From Methylotenera_A sp031369365 (lineage in GTDB: Bacteria > Pseudomonadota > Gammaproteobacteria > Burkholderiales > Methylophilaceae), in NCBI GenBank assembly GCA_031369365.1, contig JANMOP010000080.1, positions 40,438 to 104,437 on the forward strand: a DNA stretch of 64,000 nt. The letters are read 5' to 3'. Numbering within the stretch: position 1 is the stretch's first letter; each line of letters starts with the position of its first letter. The translations under genes and the position numbers were made by a program. The notes beneath the pieces are model-generated. The model was not told where the DNA came from. It saw nothing but the letters and a program-made list of their open reading frames with translations, and made no database searches. Shown here in pieces: positions 47,529 through 56,501 of the stretch.

Positions 47529-50096
47529 ATGCAGCAGCAATACCCTTTTAAACAAATCGAAGCCGAGGCCCAAGCATATTGGGAAACCAATCAAACCTTT
47601 GCCGCCTCTGAAAACTCAGATAAACCTAAATACTATTGTTTGTCGATGTTTCCCTACCCTTCTGGCCGTTTGCACATGGGTCATGTGCGTAACTACACCA
47701 TTGGCGATGTATTAAGCCGTTTTCACAAAATGAAGGGTTTTAACGTGATGCAGCCAATGGGCTGGGATGCGTTTGGTTTGCCTGCTGAAAATGCCGCAAT
47801 ATCTAATAAAACCGCGCCTGCCAAGTGGACGTATGAAAATATTGAGCACATGAAAACGCAGCTCAAGCAACTAGGTTTAGGCGTAGATTGGAATAGGGAA
47901 ATTGCCACTTGCAAGCCCGAATATTACAAGTGGGAACAGTGGCTATTTACCGAGCTTTTCAAAAAAGGTTTGATTTACAAAAAAACGGCTACCGTGAATT
48001 GGGACCCAGTTGACGGTACGGTTTTAGCTAATGAGCAAGTGATTGATGGTCGCGGCTGGCGTAGTGGCGCGCTGGTAGAAAAGCGTGATATTCCGCAGTA
48101 TTTCATGAAAATCACCGCATATGCTGAAGAGTTGCTGAATGATTTAGACAAGCTCGATGGCTGGCCTGAGCAAGTGAAAACCATGCAACGTAATTGGATA
48201 GGCAAAAGTTACGGCTGCGAAGTGGAGTTCCCTTTAGCTCCCTCGCCCCTTGTGGGAGAGGGCTGGGGAGAGGGGGAAATTAACGAATTAAAAACTCTAA
48301 AAGTTTATACCACCCGTCCAGACACCTTAATGGGAGCGACTTACGTGGCTGTAGCCGCAGAACATGCGCTTGCGACTTTAGCTGCACAAAACAATCCTGC
48401 ATTGGCTGACTTTATTGCCGAATGCAAACGCGGCAGTGTGGCTGAGGCTGACGTGGCTACGGCCGAGAAAAAAGGTATGGCAACGGGATTGTTTGTCACG
48501 CATCCACTCAATGGCGAGCAATTGCCAGTGTGGGTAGCGAACTATGTGCTTGCAAGCTACGGCGAAGGCGCTGTGATGGCTGTGCCAGCGCATGATGAGC
48601 GTGATTTTGAATTTGCGAAACTTAAAAGTTTGCCAATTAAACAAGTCATTGGTCGCAAAGTGTTTGAAATCAGAAACCATGATGTTGGAAAACCGATCTT
48701 AGAACAACCTGTTGTAGCTAGTAGTGAATTTGATGTTAATCGTTGGCAACAATGGTACGCAGATAAAGAGAACACATTTTGCGTCAACTCGGGCAATTTT
48801 AATAACCTGAATTTCGAACAAGCTTCAGACGCTATTTCTTCTGCTTTAAGCGCCAAAAACTTAGGCAAACGCCGCACACAATTTCGCCTGCGCGATTGGG
48901 GCGTTTCACGTCAGCGTTATTGGGGTTGCCCGATTCCGATTGTGCATTGTGCCAAATGTGGCGAGGTGCCAGTGCCTGTAGAGCAGCTTCCAGTGCGGCT
49001 TCCAGAGGATGTCACGATGGACGGCGTAGGTTCTCCAATTAAAAAAGACCCACATTTTTACGAGACCACTTGCCCAACGTGTAGCGGCAAAGCCACACGC
49101 GAGACAGATACTTTAGACACGTTTTTTGAATCCAGCTGGTATTTTGCGCGCTATGCCAGCTTTGATTGTGACACGGCAATGGTGGATGAGCGCGCCAATT
49201 ATTGGCTGCCAGTTGACCAATATGTAGGCGGCATAGAACATGCGATTTTGCATTTGTTATACGCACGTTTTTTTAACAAACTGATGCGCGATGTGGGCTT
49301 AATAAGCAATGATGAGCCGTTTACCAATTTGCTCACGCAAGGCATGGTGCTAAAAGACGGCACTAAAATGAGCAAATCTAAAGGCAACACGGTTGACCCG
49401 CAGGCCTTAATTGACGCTTATGGTGCGGATACGGCACGGCTTTTTATGATGTTCGCTGCGCCGCCAGATCAAAGCCTAGAATGGGCAGATAGCGGCGTTG
49501 AAGGGGCGAGTCGCTTTTTAAAGCGTTTGTGGAAAGCTTGTTATGAGCATGTTGCTCTCGGTCAAGTTGAGGCCTATAAAGCTGGTGATTTATCGGCAGA
49601 ACTAAAACAACTGCGGCTGCAATTGCACCAAACCATTGAAAAAGTAGGCGACGATTACGGTCGTCGCCACAGCTTTAATACGGCGATTTCGAGCGTGATG
49701 GAGCTGATGAACGCGCTGGCGAAAATTGAAGCGACTGACGCATTAACAAGAAACGTTCGGCAAGAGGTTTTGCAAAACGTCGCATTACTACTTTCACCAA
49801 TAGTGCCGCACATTTGCCAAGCTTTATGGCAAGAGCTATGCCCTGTAAGCCATATTATATGCGCCTCTTGGCCTTTGTCTGATAAGGCCGCCATGGTGCA
49901 AGATACGGTAGAGTACGTGATTCAAGTCAACGGAAAATTGCGTGGAAACATGACAGTTTCGCGCGAGGCAAACCGCGAAACCATCGAAAGAATGGCGCAA
50001 GATTTGCCTAGCATCACAAAGTTTTTGCTAGAAGGCACATCTGTGCGTAAAATCATTGTTGTACCGAATAAGTTAGTAAACCTAGTTATAAGCTAA
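47529..50096 (+). CDS. leuS: Leucyl-tRNA synthetase with repeat-derived insertion
   Basis: Charges tRNA-Leu. From ATG 47529 it has 855 residues; the upstream in-frame ATG adds 14 residues with no support. HMGH (HIGH motif) is at residues 49-52 in FPYPSGRLHMGHVRNYT, the editing-domain TTRPDTLMGATY is intact, and KMSKS is at 613-617. At about 237-250 the protein has APSPLVGEGWGEGE, an in-frame GC-rich repeat insertion just before the editing domain, in a loop after CEVEFPL. The essential core is unaffected. It leads leuS-lptE-holA. Confidence 0.97.
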   Translation: MQQQYPFKQIEAEAQAYWETNQTFAASENSDKPKYYCLSMFPYPSGRLHMGHVRNYTIGDVLSRFHKMKGFNVMQPMGWDAFGLPAENAAISNKTAPAKWTYENIEHMKTQLKQLGLGVDWNREIATCKPEYYKWEQWLFTELFKKGLIYKKTATVNWDPVDGTVLANEQVIDGRGWRSGALVEKRDIPQYFMKITAYAEELLNDLDKLDGWPEQVKTMQRNWIGKSYGCEVEFPLAPSPLVGEGWGEGEINELKTLKVYTTRPDTLMGATYVAVAAEHALATLAAQNNPALADFIAECKRGSVAEADVATAEKKGMATGLFVTHPLNGEQLPVWVANYVLASYGEGAVMAVPAHDERDFEFAKLKSLPIKQVIGRKVFEIRNHDVGKPILEQPVVASSEFDVNRWQQWYADKENTFCVNSGNFNNLNFEQASDAISSALSAKNLGKRRTQFRLRDWGVSRQRYWGCPIPIVHCAKCGEVPVPVEQLPVRLPEDVTMDGVGSPIKKDPHFYETTCPTCSGKATRETDTLDTFFESSWYFARYASFDCDTAMVDERANYWLPVDQYVGGIEHAILHLLYARFFNKLMRDVGLISNDEPFTNLLTQGMVLKDGTKMSKSKGNTVDPQALIDAYGADTARLFMMFAAPPDQSLEWADSGVEGASRFLKRLWKACYEHVALGQVEAYKAGDLSAELKQLRLQLHQTIEKVGDDYGRRHSFNTAISSVMELMNALAKIEATDALTRNVRQEVLQNVALLLSPIVPHICQALWQELCPVSHIICASWPLSDKAAMVQDTVEYVIQVNGKLRGNMTVSREANRETIERMAQDLPSITKFLLEGTSVRKIIVVPNKLVNLVIS
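48237..48277 (+). repeat. GC-rich palindromic repeat inside leuS
   Basis: CTCCCTCGCCCCTTGTGGGA followed by GAGGGCTGGGGAGAGGGGG, the same element and frame as in murU, encoding APSPLVGEGWGEG. It ends in a Glu codon and leaves leuS open. Confidence 0.85.
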
Positions 50097-50165
50097 TAAA
50101 CTAATTCAATTAATAAACATCGTTATTGTATAAAATTGAAAGTTGCCATGTTGAAAGTTGTCACT

Positions 50166-50648
50166 ATGAACCATTGCCTTCGTGCTTTGCTTTTTATCAC
50201 CCTAGTCAGCCTCATCGGCTGTGGCTTTCATTTGCGTGGTACCAGCGACGTTTCATTTAGCAGCATATTCATTCAAGGTAACACGCTCACCATCTCAAAA
50301 AATCTTACCAAGTCACTTGCAACCAATGGCGTGAAGGTGCTTAATAGTGCAGAAGGCGCAGAGTTATTACTTGAAATGGTGGGTGAGGAGAGCGAAAAAC
50401 GCATTTTATCTTTAGCGGGTACAGGTACGGTGAACGAGTTTGAATTGTACTATCGTGTGCATTACCGCAGTAAGCTTGCGGGGGCTGAGCTATGGAGCCA
50501 AGTGCAAACGGTGGAAGCGCGGCGTGATTTCACTTATAGCGATGCCAACTTGCTGGCGAAACAAGGTGAAGAAAAACGCTTAAACGATAACATGCAGCAA
50601 GATGTAATCAGCAATTTAACGCGCAGGTTGTCTGCGCTTAAAAAGTAG
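50166..50648 (+). CDS. lptE: LPS-assembly lipoprotein LptE
   Basis: Outer-membrane lipoprotein plug of LptD. I start at ATG 50166, giving MNHCLRALLFITLVSLIGCGFHLRG with lipobox LIGC and the hallmark GCGFHLRG. Earlier in-frame ATGs at 50136 and 50148 would put a polar extension before the signal. It has 160 residues. The C-terminal LRRxx-type helix (DVISNLTRRLSALKK) is typical. It lies 69 bases after leuS and before holA, the standard order. Confidence 0.92.
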   Translation: MNHCLRALLFITLVSLIGCGFHLRGTSDVSFSSIFIQGNTLTISKNLTKSLATNGVKVLNSAEGAELLLEMVGEESEKRILSLAGTGTVNEFELYYRVHYRSKLAGAELWSQVQTVEARRDFTYSDANLLAKQGEEKRLNDNMQQDVISNLTRRLSALKK

Positions 50649-50722
50649 GCGTTCTTACAATAAGCTTTGTTAAAATAAGCTTTCTAAAAAATAAGTACTG
50701 TAAAAATAACCTTAATTGATTA

Positions 50723-51736
50723 ATGCGTTTAGATTCAACCCAGCTTAAACAACATCTCATGCAGAATTTAGCACCGCTCTATGTGCTGGTGGGCGACGAG
50801 CCACTGGCACAAAGCGAATGCCTAGATGCCATACGCCAAGCCGCGCGCAAGGCAGGTGCGGATGAGCGGACTGGCTTTATTGTGGAGCGTTATTTTAACT
50901 GGCAAAGCATCACGCAATTTTCACAAGCTTTGTCGCTATTTTCCAGTTTGCGTATTCTCGAAATTAGTATCCCCAGCGGCAAGCCAGGCGTGGATGGCGG
51001 CAAGGCGCTAACCGATCTGGCTGCTAATATAATTGCCGATACTACAACAATTATTATCTTACCCAGCCTGGAGCGTGAGGCCAAAAATAGCGCTTGGTTT
51101 GGCAATTTGCAACAAGCTGCGGTGTTGATTGAGCTTAAAGAAATAGCGCCTAATCAGCTGCCACAATGGCTTGCCGCACGGTTAAAGCTGCAAAATCAAA
51201 ACACCGATGCGACATCATTGGCGTTTATTGCCAACCAAGTAGAGGGCAATTTATTGGCCGCGCATCAAGAAATTCAAAAGCTTGGGCTTTTGTATCCCGC
51301 AGGCGAAATAAGTGCGGAGGCGGTGCGTGAATCGGTGCTTAATGTGTCCAGATTTGATGCGTTTCAGCTTGGTGAGGCCGTATTAGCGGGCGATGCCGCG
51401 CGTACTAGCCGCATTCTACAAGGCTTGCAAGATGAAGGCGAAAACGCGGTCGCGGTAATGAATCCGCTAATGTGGGCGCTGCGGCCACTTGTAAGCCTTA
51501 AACAAGCCGAAGCGCGCGGCGAAAACGTCATGAACGCCATGACCAATGCGCGTATTTTTGGCGATAGACAGAATCTCGTAAAACGAGCATTGGCGCGCCT
51601 GAGCCTGCGTCAACTAGAAGCAGCGCTACAAAAACTGTGCGACATCGACAGAACCGCTAAAGGCGTCATGCAAGGTGATGCTTGGCTGGAGCTTTCCAGA
51701 TTATGCTTTGGACTGGCCAAAGTACGCGGTCGTTAA
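50723..51736 (+). CDS. holA: DNA polymerase III delta subunit
   Basis: Clamp-loader subunit that opens the beta clamp. At 337 residues it starts MRLDSTQLKQHLMQNLAPLYVLVGDEPLAQSE, with the later stretch EGNLLAAHQEIQKLGLL and RFDAFQLGEAVLAGD. It is a AAA+-like fold without P-loop, as expected. It lies 74 bases after lptE. A repeat element separates it from proA. Confidence 0.94.
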   Translation: MRLDSTQLKQHLMQNLAPLYVLVGDEPLAQSECLDAIRQAARKAGADERTGFIVERYFNWQSITQFSQALSLFSSLRILEISIPSGKPGVDGGKALTDLAANIIADTTTIIILPSLEREAKNSAWFGNLQQAAVLIELKEIAPNQLPQWLAARLKLQNQNTDATSLAFIANQVEGNLLAAHQEIQKLGLLYPAGEISAEAVRESVLNVSRFDAFQLGEAVLAGDAARTSRILQGLQDEGENAVAVMNPLMWALRPLVSLKQAEARGENVMNAMTNARIFGDRQNLVKRALARLSLRQLEAALQKLCDIDRTAKGVMQGDAWLELSRLCFGLAKVRGR

Positions 51737-51751
51737 AGACTTATGAAATTC

Positions 51752-51902
51752 TTAGCCACAGATAAACACTGATACACACAGATGTAAAAATCAAAACCAT
51801 CATTAACGGGCTTTTTTCCTCTAACTTTAATAGCTAAAACTTATTAAATTTCATCAAAACTCTGATTTTATCCGTGTTTATCTGTGTGCATCTGTGGCTA
51901 AA
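51752..51902. repeat. MITE-like inverted-repeat element (TTAGCCACAGAT family)
   Basis: Left arm TTAGCCACAGATAAACACTG and right arm TTTATCTGTGTGCATCTGTG then GCTAA, about 110 bases apart, with TTATCCGTG before the right arm. It fills the holA-proA gap and is the closest relative of 44371-44548. Confidence 0.8.
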
Positions 51903-51928
51903 CAGTTTTTTGTAGGATAATGTAATTT

Positions 51929-53185
51929 ATGGACATTAAACACTACATGCAAGAAGTTGGCGTTAAAGCCCGCGCCGCCTCACGCCTGATGGCGGCGGCT
52001 GATACCAATGCAAAAAATTTGGCTCTAAATTTTATTGCCAACGCTATTTTGCGCGAAAAAGCTGCGCTGCTGGCGGCAAATAAGCTGGATTGCGATGCTG
52101 CCAAAAATAATGGTTTAGATGACGCGATGTTAGATAGACTCACTTTGAGCGAAAAATCGATTCAAAGCATGGTCGAAGGTTTACAACAAATCGCCGCGCT
52201 TCCTGATTTAATTGGTGAAATGAGCAATTTCAAGTATCGCCCAAGCGGTATCCAAATTGGACAAATGCGCGTGCCTTTAGGTGTCATCGGTATTATTTAC
52301 GAGGCACGCCCAAACGTGACTATTGACGCGGCTGGGCTGTGTATTAAATCTGGCAACGCTTGCATTTTACGTGGTGGCAGCGAGGCGATTCATTGCAATC
52401 AAGCCTTGGCCAAACTGGTGCATGAAGGCTTAGAAAAAGCTGGCTTGTCAACATCTGCAGTGCAAGTGGTAGAAACCACTGACCGCGCGGCAGTGGGCGA
52501 ACTGATTACCATGAAAGATTATGTTGATGTTATCGTACCGCGCGGCGGCAAGGGGTTGATTGAGCGCATTAGTAATGATGCGCGCATTCCTGTCATCAAA
52601 CATTTGGATGGTAATTGCCACGTGTATATTGACGATGAGGCCGATTTAGCCAAAGCATTAGCAATTGTAGAAAACAGCAAAACGCAACGTTTAGGCACTT
52701 GCAACACGGCAGAATCGCTACTGGTGGCGCGTTCTGTCGCCAAAAGTATGCTACCAAAATTGGCAGATATGCTCACTAAACACGGCATAGAAATGCGCGG
52801 CTGTGCGGAAACCTGTGCGCTTGTTAGCCAAGCCAAGCCAGCTACCGATGAAGATTTTTACACCGAATATTTAGCGGCCATTATCTCGTGCAAAGTAGTC
52901 AGCGGCTTAGATGAGGCCATCGCACACATCAACCAATACTCCAGCCAACATACCGAATCTATCGTCACAGAAAATTACACAAGCGCACGCCGATTCTTGC
53001 GCGAAATCGATTCTAGCTCAGTCATGGTAAACGCTTCCACCCGCTTCGCCGATGGCTTTGAATATGGCTTAGGCGCTGAAATCGGTATATCCACCGATAA
53101 GTTACACGCGCGTGGCCCTGTTGGCTTGGAAGGGCTCACTTCGCTCAAGTACATTGTGTTGGGTGATGGACAAGTTCGCGCATAA
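51929..53185 (+). CDS. proA: Gamma-glutamyl phosphate reductase
   Basis: Second step of proline synthesis: reduces glutamyl phosphate to the semialdehyde. At 418 residues it has the aldehyde-dehydrogenase fold with catalytic Cys in RLGTCNTAESLL near residue 256, RPNVTIDAAGLCIKSGN, VDVIVPRGGKGLI, and ASTRFADGFEYGLGAEIGIS. TAGGA precedes the ATG. proB is not nearby. Confidence 0.97.
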   Translation: MDIKHYMQEVGVKARAASRLMAAADTNAKNLALNFIANAILREKAALLAANKLDCDAAKNNGLDDAMLDRLTLSEKSIQSMVEGLQQIAALPDLIGEMSNFKYRPSGIQIGQMRVPLGVIGIIYEARPNVTIDAAGLCIKSGNACILRGGSEAIHCNQALAKLVHEGLEKAGLSTSAVQVVETTDRAAVGELITMKDYVDVIVPRGGKGLIERISNDARIPVIKHLDGNCHVYIDDEADLAKALAIVENSKTQRLGTCNTAESLLVARSVAKSMLPKLADMLTKHGIEMRGCAETCALVSQAKPATDEDFYTEYLAAIISCKVVSGLDEAIAHINQYSSQHTESIVTENYTSARRFLREIDSSSVMVNASTRFADGFEYGLGAEIGISTDKLHARGPVGLEGLTSLKYIVLGDGQVRA

Positions 53186-53193
53186 AAACCATG

Positions 53194-53294
53194 AATTGGG
53201 CGCATCACTGCGTTGCGCGGTGCTCGAAATCCTCATGTACTTCAATGTACATTGCGGTTTCTGCGCTCCGTGCGCTTTGTTATGCAACCCAATT
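53194..53294. repeat. Imperfect palindrome between proA and nadD
   Basis: AATTGGGCGCATCACTGCGT faces ATGCAACCCAATT; the centre is ATGTACTTCAATGTACAT. The arms are imperfectly complementary over about 45 bases, and the CCAATTG end is partly repeated at 53303. It resembles repeats common in betaproteobacterial intergenic DNA, a different family from the others in this window. Confidence 0.55.
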
Positions 53295-53332
53295 GGTTCT
53301 GCAACCCAATTGATGATTTTAATTAACTCAAA

Positions 53333-53989
53333 ATGCAGCTCATAGGGCTTTTAGGCGGCACGTTTAACCCCATCCACAATGCTCACTTGCGTCTAGCGCA
53401 AGAGCTTGCTGATGCAATCAATTTTAGCGAAGTGCGCTTTATTCCATCAGCGCAACCACCGCATAAAACAGCGCCAAAAATCTCAGCGCAGCACCGTACG
53501 GCGATGGTGCAATTGGCGATTACTGATAATCCTTTATTCAAGCTGGATGCGCGTGAGTTAGATAGGTGTAAGTTAGGCAGTGCTGGGGCTTCTTACACGA
53601 TAGATACGCTTATTTCGCTGCAAGAAGAATTGGGCGGAAGCGCGGCTCTGTGTTTGATTATGGGTAGCGATGCGTTTGCCAAGTTCAACACTTGGCATCG
53701 CTGGCAGGCGCTGTTAGATTACTGCCACATTATATTAGTGCAACGACCTGCGAGTGCCACCCAACCCAAGCTAGCCGAAGAACTCACTGTGCTCTTACAT
53801 AATCATTACACCGAAAACGTGAGTGATTTAGCCAATGAAAATGCTGGTTACATCCACATGCATAAAATTACCGCGTTAGATATTACTTCTACAAACATTA
53901 GAGCGCAACTAGAGTTAGGCATCAGCCCACGCTATTTAATGCCTGATAACGTGATTGCGTATATCAAAAATAACAAGTTGTATTTTTAG
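53333..53989 (+). CDS. nadD: Nicotinate-nucleotide adenylyltransferase
   Basis: Makes deamido-NAD from nicotinate mononucleotide and ATP. At 218 residues it has the nucleotidyltransferase motif LLGGTFNPIHNAHL, FIPSAQPPHKT, the IMGSDAFAKFNTWHRW stretch and the ISSTxIR-equivalent TSTNIRAQLE. In many relatives rsfS and rlmH follow; here the run stops at a terminator and two PEP-CTERM genes on the other strand. Confidence 0.95.
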   Translation: MQLIGLLGGTFNPIHNAHLRLAQELADAINFSEVRFIPSAQPPHKTAPKISAQHRTAMVQLAITDNPLFKLDARELDRCKLGSAGASYTIDTLISLQEELGGSAALCLIMGSDAFAKFNTWHRWQALLDYCHIILVQRPASATQPKLAEELTVLLHNHYTENVSDLANENAGYIHMHKITALDITSTNIRAQLELGISPRYLMPDNVIAYIKNNKLYF

Positions 53990-54035
53990 GCTTTAAAACA
54001 TATTAAGTCTTTGAACATACTAAAGTACCACCATT

Positions 54036-54064
54036 AAAAATGCCTCTAAATAGAGGCTTTTTTA
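54036..54064. terminator. Bidirectional terminator after nadD
   Basis: GCCTCTA-AA-TAGAGGC stem with A run left and T run right, between the convergent nadD and first PEP-CTERM gene. Confidence 0.85.
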
Positions 54065-54079
54065 TCAAACAAAAGTTAA

Positions 54080-54754
54080 TTAAACCGCTTTTGCTTTACC
54101 TTTACGACGTGATATGCCAAATAAACCTAATGCAGAAGCTAATAAAGGTAATGCAGCTGGCACTGGTACCGCAGTTACACCAACTACATAGTCATCATAA
54201 TCAGCATCAGGCGCAGAATCGTTATAACCAATTAAAAAATCAAAAGCTTTGCCACCACCATCAGTTAAGCCGTAAGTATTCATGAAATATAAAATGCCTC
54301 GTCTAGCCTGGTTTGTGTCACCATTGTTGAAAACCGCTTGATCAGGAACATTGTCGCCGTTATTGTCTTGACCAAAAGCAAAGTCAACCGCATTACCAGC
54401 GGTTACACTGGTACTAATAGTGTTGCCGATACCTGCAATAGGATTGCCAAAACCTCTCATTGGTCTGCCGCCATTTAGCTCGCTACCTCCACCTAAAAAG
54501 AAGTTAGCAAATGTTGCCACTTGACCTAAATAAGTGGCTGTAAATGTACCATTAACGTTGGAAATTAACGTGCCAGAAAAACCTGATGTATAACCGCCAT
54601 CTGGAATGCTACCAATTGGACCCCAGCTGTTTGGCGATACAATGTTAACGGTGTTTCCACCCGTAACTGCTAAATGACCACTACTGACTACAGCGGCATT
54701 AACACCTGTTGCTGCTAATGCCAACCCTACTGCTACTAAAAGCTTTTTCATCAT
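54080..54754 (-). CDS. PEP-CTERM exosortase substrate, paralogue A
   Basis: A 224-residue exported protein with signal peptide (MMKKLLVAVGLALAATGVNA), a Gly/Asn-rich beta-type middle containing an acidic NNGDN stretch and a DADYDDYVVG motif, and a C-terminal sorting signal VPVPAALPLLASALGLFGISRRKGK (VPxPAA motif, one span, basic end). An exosortase (XrtA type) would recognise and cut it; none is in the window. The mature domain has no function I can name. AAGGGGA precedes the ATG. Its paralogue is upstream on the same strand. Confidence 0.88.
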   Translation of the reverse strand: MMKKLLVAVGLALAATGVNAAVVSSGHLAVTGGNTVNIVSPNSWGPIGSIPDGGYTSGFSGTLISNVNGTFTATYLGQVATFANFFLGGGSELNGGRPMRGFGNPIAGIGNTISTSVTAGNAVDFAFGQDNNGDNVPDQAVFNNGDTNQARRGILYFMNTYGLTDGGGKAFDFLIGYNDSAPDADYDDYVVGVTAVPVPAALPLLASALGLFGISRRKGKAKAV

Positions 54755-54824
54755 ATTCCCCTTTAAACATTAAAAAAATAATTTCGCTACGGGTTAATAT
54801 TAGTTTTTAGTTAATTAGTTATCA

Positions 54825-54842
54825 ATAGCCCATCTGGGCTAT
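54825..54842 (-). promoter_or_regulatory. Conserved palindrome upstream of PEP-CTERM gene A
   Basis: ATAGCCC-ATCT-GGGCTAT, a perfect 7-base inverted repeat 71 bases before the start codon. The same arms with a different spacer occur 78 bases before paralogue B, followed in both by a similar A/T stretch (CTAAAAACTAATAT). A regulator site is likely; no sigma-54 motif was seen. Confidence 0.6.
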
Positions 54843-54989
54843 AAGAATAAAGACATCAATAACAGAAAATTATATGAATATAAGCACTGCCACGTGTGAG
54901 AGGACGCAATTGGGAATTATTGATAATTATATTAATCATTTAGTAGGATGTTTTAATTATATCGTGCAAAAGAAAGTAAAGTTTTACCC

Positions 54990-55018
54990 AAAAAAAAGCC
55001 TCTAAAAAGAGGCTTTTT
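54990..55018 (-). terminator. Terminator after PEP-CTERM gene B
   Basis: AAAAGCCTCT / AGAGGCTTTTT stem with A/T runs, just past the stop of paralogue B, so the two paralogues are separate transcription units. Confidence 0.8.
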
Positions 55019-55030
55019 ACTTATAAAAAT

Positions 55031-55705
55031 TTATTTAATCGCTTTTGCTTTACCTTTACGACGTGATAAACCAAATAAACCTAATGCAGAAGCTAATAAT
55101 GGTAATGCAGCAGGCACTGGCACTGCAGAAACATTAGCACCAACAACGTAGTCATCATAGTCATTATCAGGCGCAGCATCGTTGAAACCAATTAAGAAAT
55201 CAAAACGATCACCATTAGCATCTGTTAAGTTAAAGGTATTTAAGAAAAATAAAATTCCTCGTCTAGCTTGTAAAGAATCGCCATTATTAACAAGCGGTGC
55301 ATCAGCAATATTATCACCGTTGTTATCTCTACTAAAAGCAAAATCAACCGCAGTTCCAGCGGTTACACCAGTACTAATAGTGTTGCCAATGCCAGCAATC
55401 CCTAATCCTTGCATTGGTCTGCCACCATTTAGTTCGTTTCCGCCAGCTAAAAAGAAGTTAGCAAATGATGCTACTTGACCTAAATAAGTGGCTGTAAATG
55501 TACCAGTAACGTTAGAGATTAACGTGCCAGATAGACCTGATGTATAGCCTCCATCTGGAATACTAGCAATTGGACCCCAGCTGTTTGGTGCTACAATATT
55601 AACTGTGTTTTCACCTGTTACGGCTAAATTACCACTGACTACAATGGCATTAACATTTGTTGCTGCTAACGCCAACCCTACTGCTACTAAAAGCTTTTTC
55701 ATCAT
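55031..55705 (-). CDS. PEP-CTERM exosortase substrate, paralogue B
   Basis: Also 224 residues; the tandem duplicate of paralogue A, with the same signal peptide, NTVNIVxPNSWGPIxSIPDGGYTSG block, NNGDNIAD acidic stretch, DNDYDDYVVG motif and VPVPAALPLLASALGLFGLSRRK sorting signal. Differences are spread through the middle (for example a short deletion at GLGIAGIG and changes around LNTFNLTDANGDRF), showing an older duplication than the pilins. It has its own palindromic upstream element and terminator. The function of the mature domain is unknown. Confidence 0.88.
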   Translation of the reverse strand: MMKKLLVAVGLALAATNVNAIVVSGNLAVTGENTVNIVAPNSWGPIASIPDGGYTSGLSGTLISNVTGTFTATYLGQVASFANFFLAGGNELNGGRPMQGLGIAGIGNTISTGVTAGTAVDFAFSRDNNGDNIADAPLVNNGDSLQARRGILFFLNTFNLTDANGDRFDFLIGFNDAAPDNDYDDYVVGANVSAVPVPAALPLLASALGLFGLSRRKGKAKAIK

Positions 55706-55782
55706 ATTGCCCCTATCTTAATTAAAAATAAACAAATAATTTTTCTACGATTTGATATTAGTTTTTAGCGGCTTAGTCAACA

Positions 55783-55800
55783 ATAGCCCATTAGGGCTAT
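55783..55800 (-). promoter_or_regulatory. Conserved palindrome upstream of PEP-CTERM gene B
   Basis: ATAGCCC-ATTA-GGGCTAT, perfect arms identical to those at 54825; only the four-base spacer differs. The following CTAAAAACTAATAT and CGTAG-AAATTATTT blocks also match. Confidence 0.6.
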
Positions 55801-55892
55801 CGAAAAGTTGACACAATAAGAAAAAATTTGATTTTTTATCTTAACCAATTGAATATATTAATGTATTTATACTTTTTTGGGCTGAAATTCGT

Positions 55893-56501
55893 TTAAAACA
55901 GACTATTTAAGTGTATTTTTTCTGCAATTGTTGTCTCGTTTTTGTTGTAGAAAACCATTTTTGGCTCAATTTGATTGGCGACCCAACCGTGTAAATGTAA
56001 TCCGCGCGCTTTAATTGCTTCCACCGTAAGCAAGCTGTGATTGATACAACCAAGCTTCATACCCACCACCAATATCACGGGAATATCAAGCGCAGCGGGC
56101 AAGTCAGCCATGCTTTGTTGATCATTTAAAGGCACTAAAAAACCACCGGCACCTTCCACAATGACAATATCTGCCAGTTTTGACAAGGCTTGAAACGCTT
56201 GTTGAATCACCTCTATTTTAATCTCAACCCCGGCTTTTTCAGCCGCAATATGTGGCGCAACCGCCTCTTTAAAACTATATGGATTTACCAGCTCACGCGG
56301 TGCTTTTACATTGCTGGCTTCTTCTAACCTTAGCACATCATCATTCACCCATTGTCCATTAACTAAATCGCTGCCTGCCGCCACTGGCTTCATGCCGATG
56401 ACTTTATGGCCTTGTGCAATATAGTCACGAATAAGCTTACAGGCCACATAAGTTTTGCCGACGCCCGTATCTGTGCCTGTTATAAAAAATGCTTGCTTCA
56501 T
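55893..56501 (-). CDS. bioD: Dethiobiotin synthetase
   Basis: ATP-dependent carboxylation step that forms the ureido ring of dethiobiotin. At 202 residues it is slightly short. P-loop variant FFITGTDTGVGKT at the N terminus, KPVAAGSD, and IVEGAGGFLVPLN are all present. It overlaps bioC by four bases and is last in the biotin run. Confidence 0.94.
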   Translation of the reverse strand: MKQAFFITGTDTGVGKTYVACKLIRDYIAQGHKVIGMKPVAAGSDLVNGQWVNDDVLRLEEASNVKAPRELVNPYSFKEAVAPHIAAEKAGVEIKIEVIQQAFQALSKLADIVIVEGAGGFLVPLNDQQSMADLPAALDIPVILVVGMKLGCINHSLLTVEAIKARGLHLHGWVANQIEPKMVFYNKNETTIAEKIHLNSLF

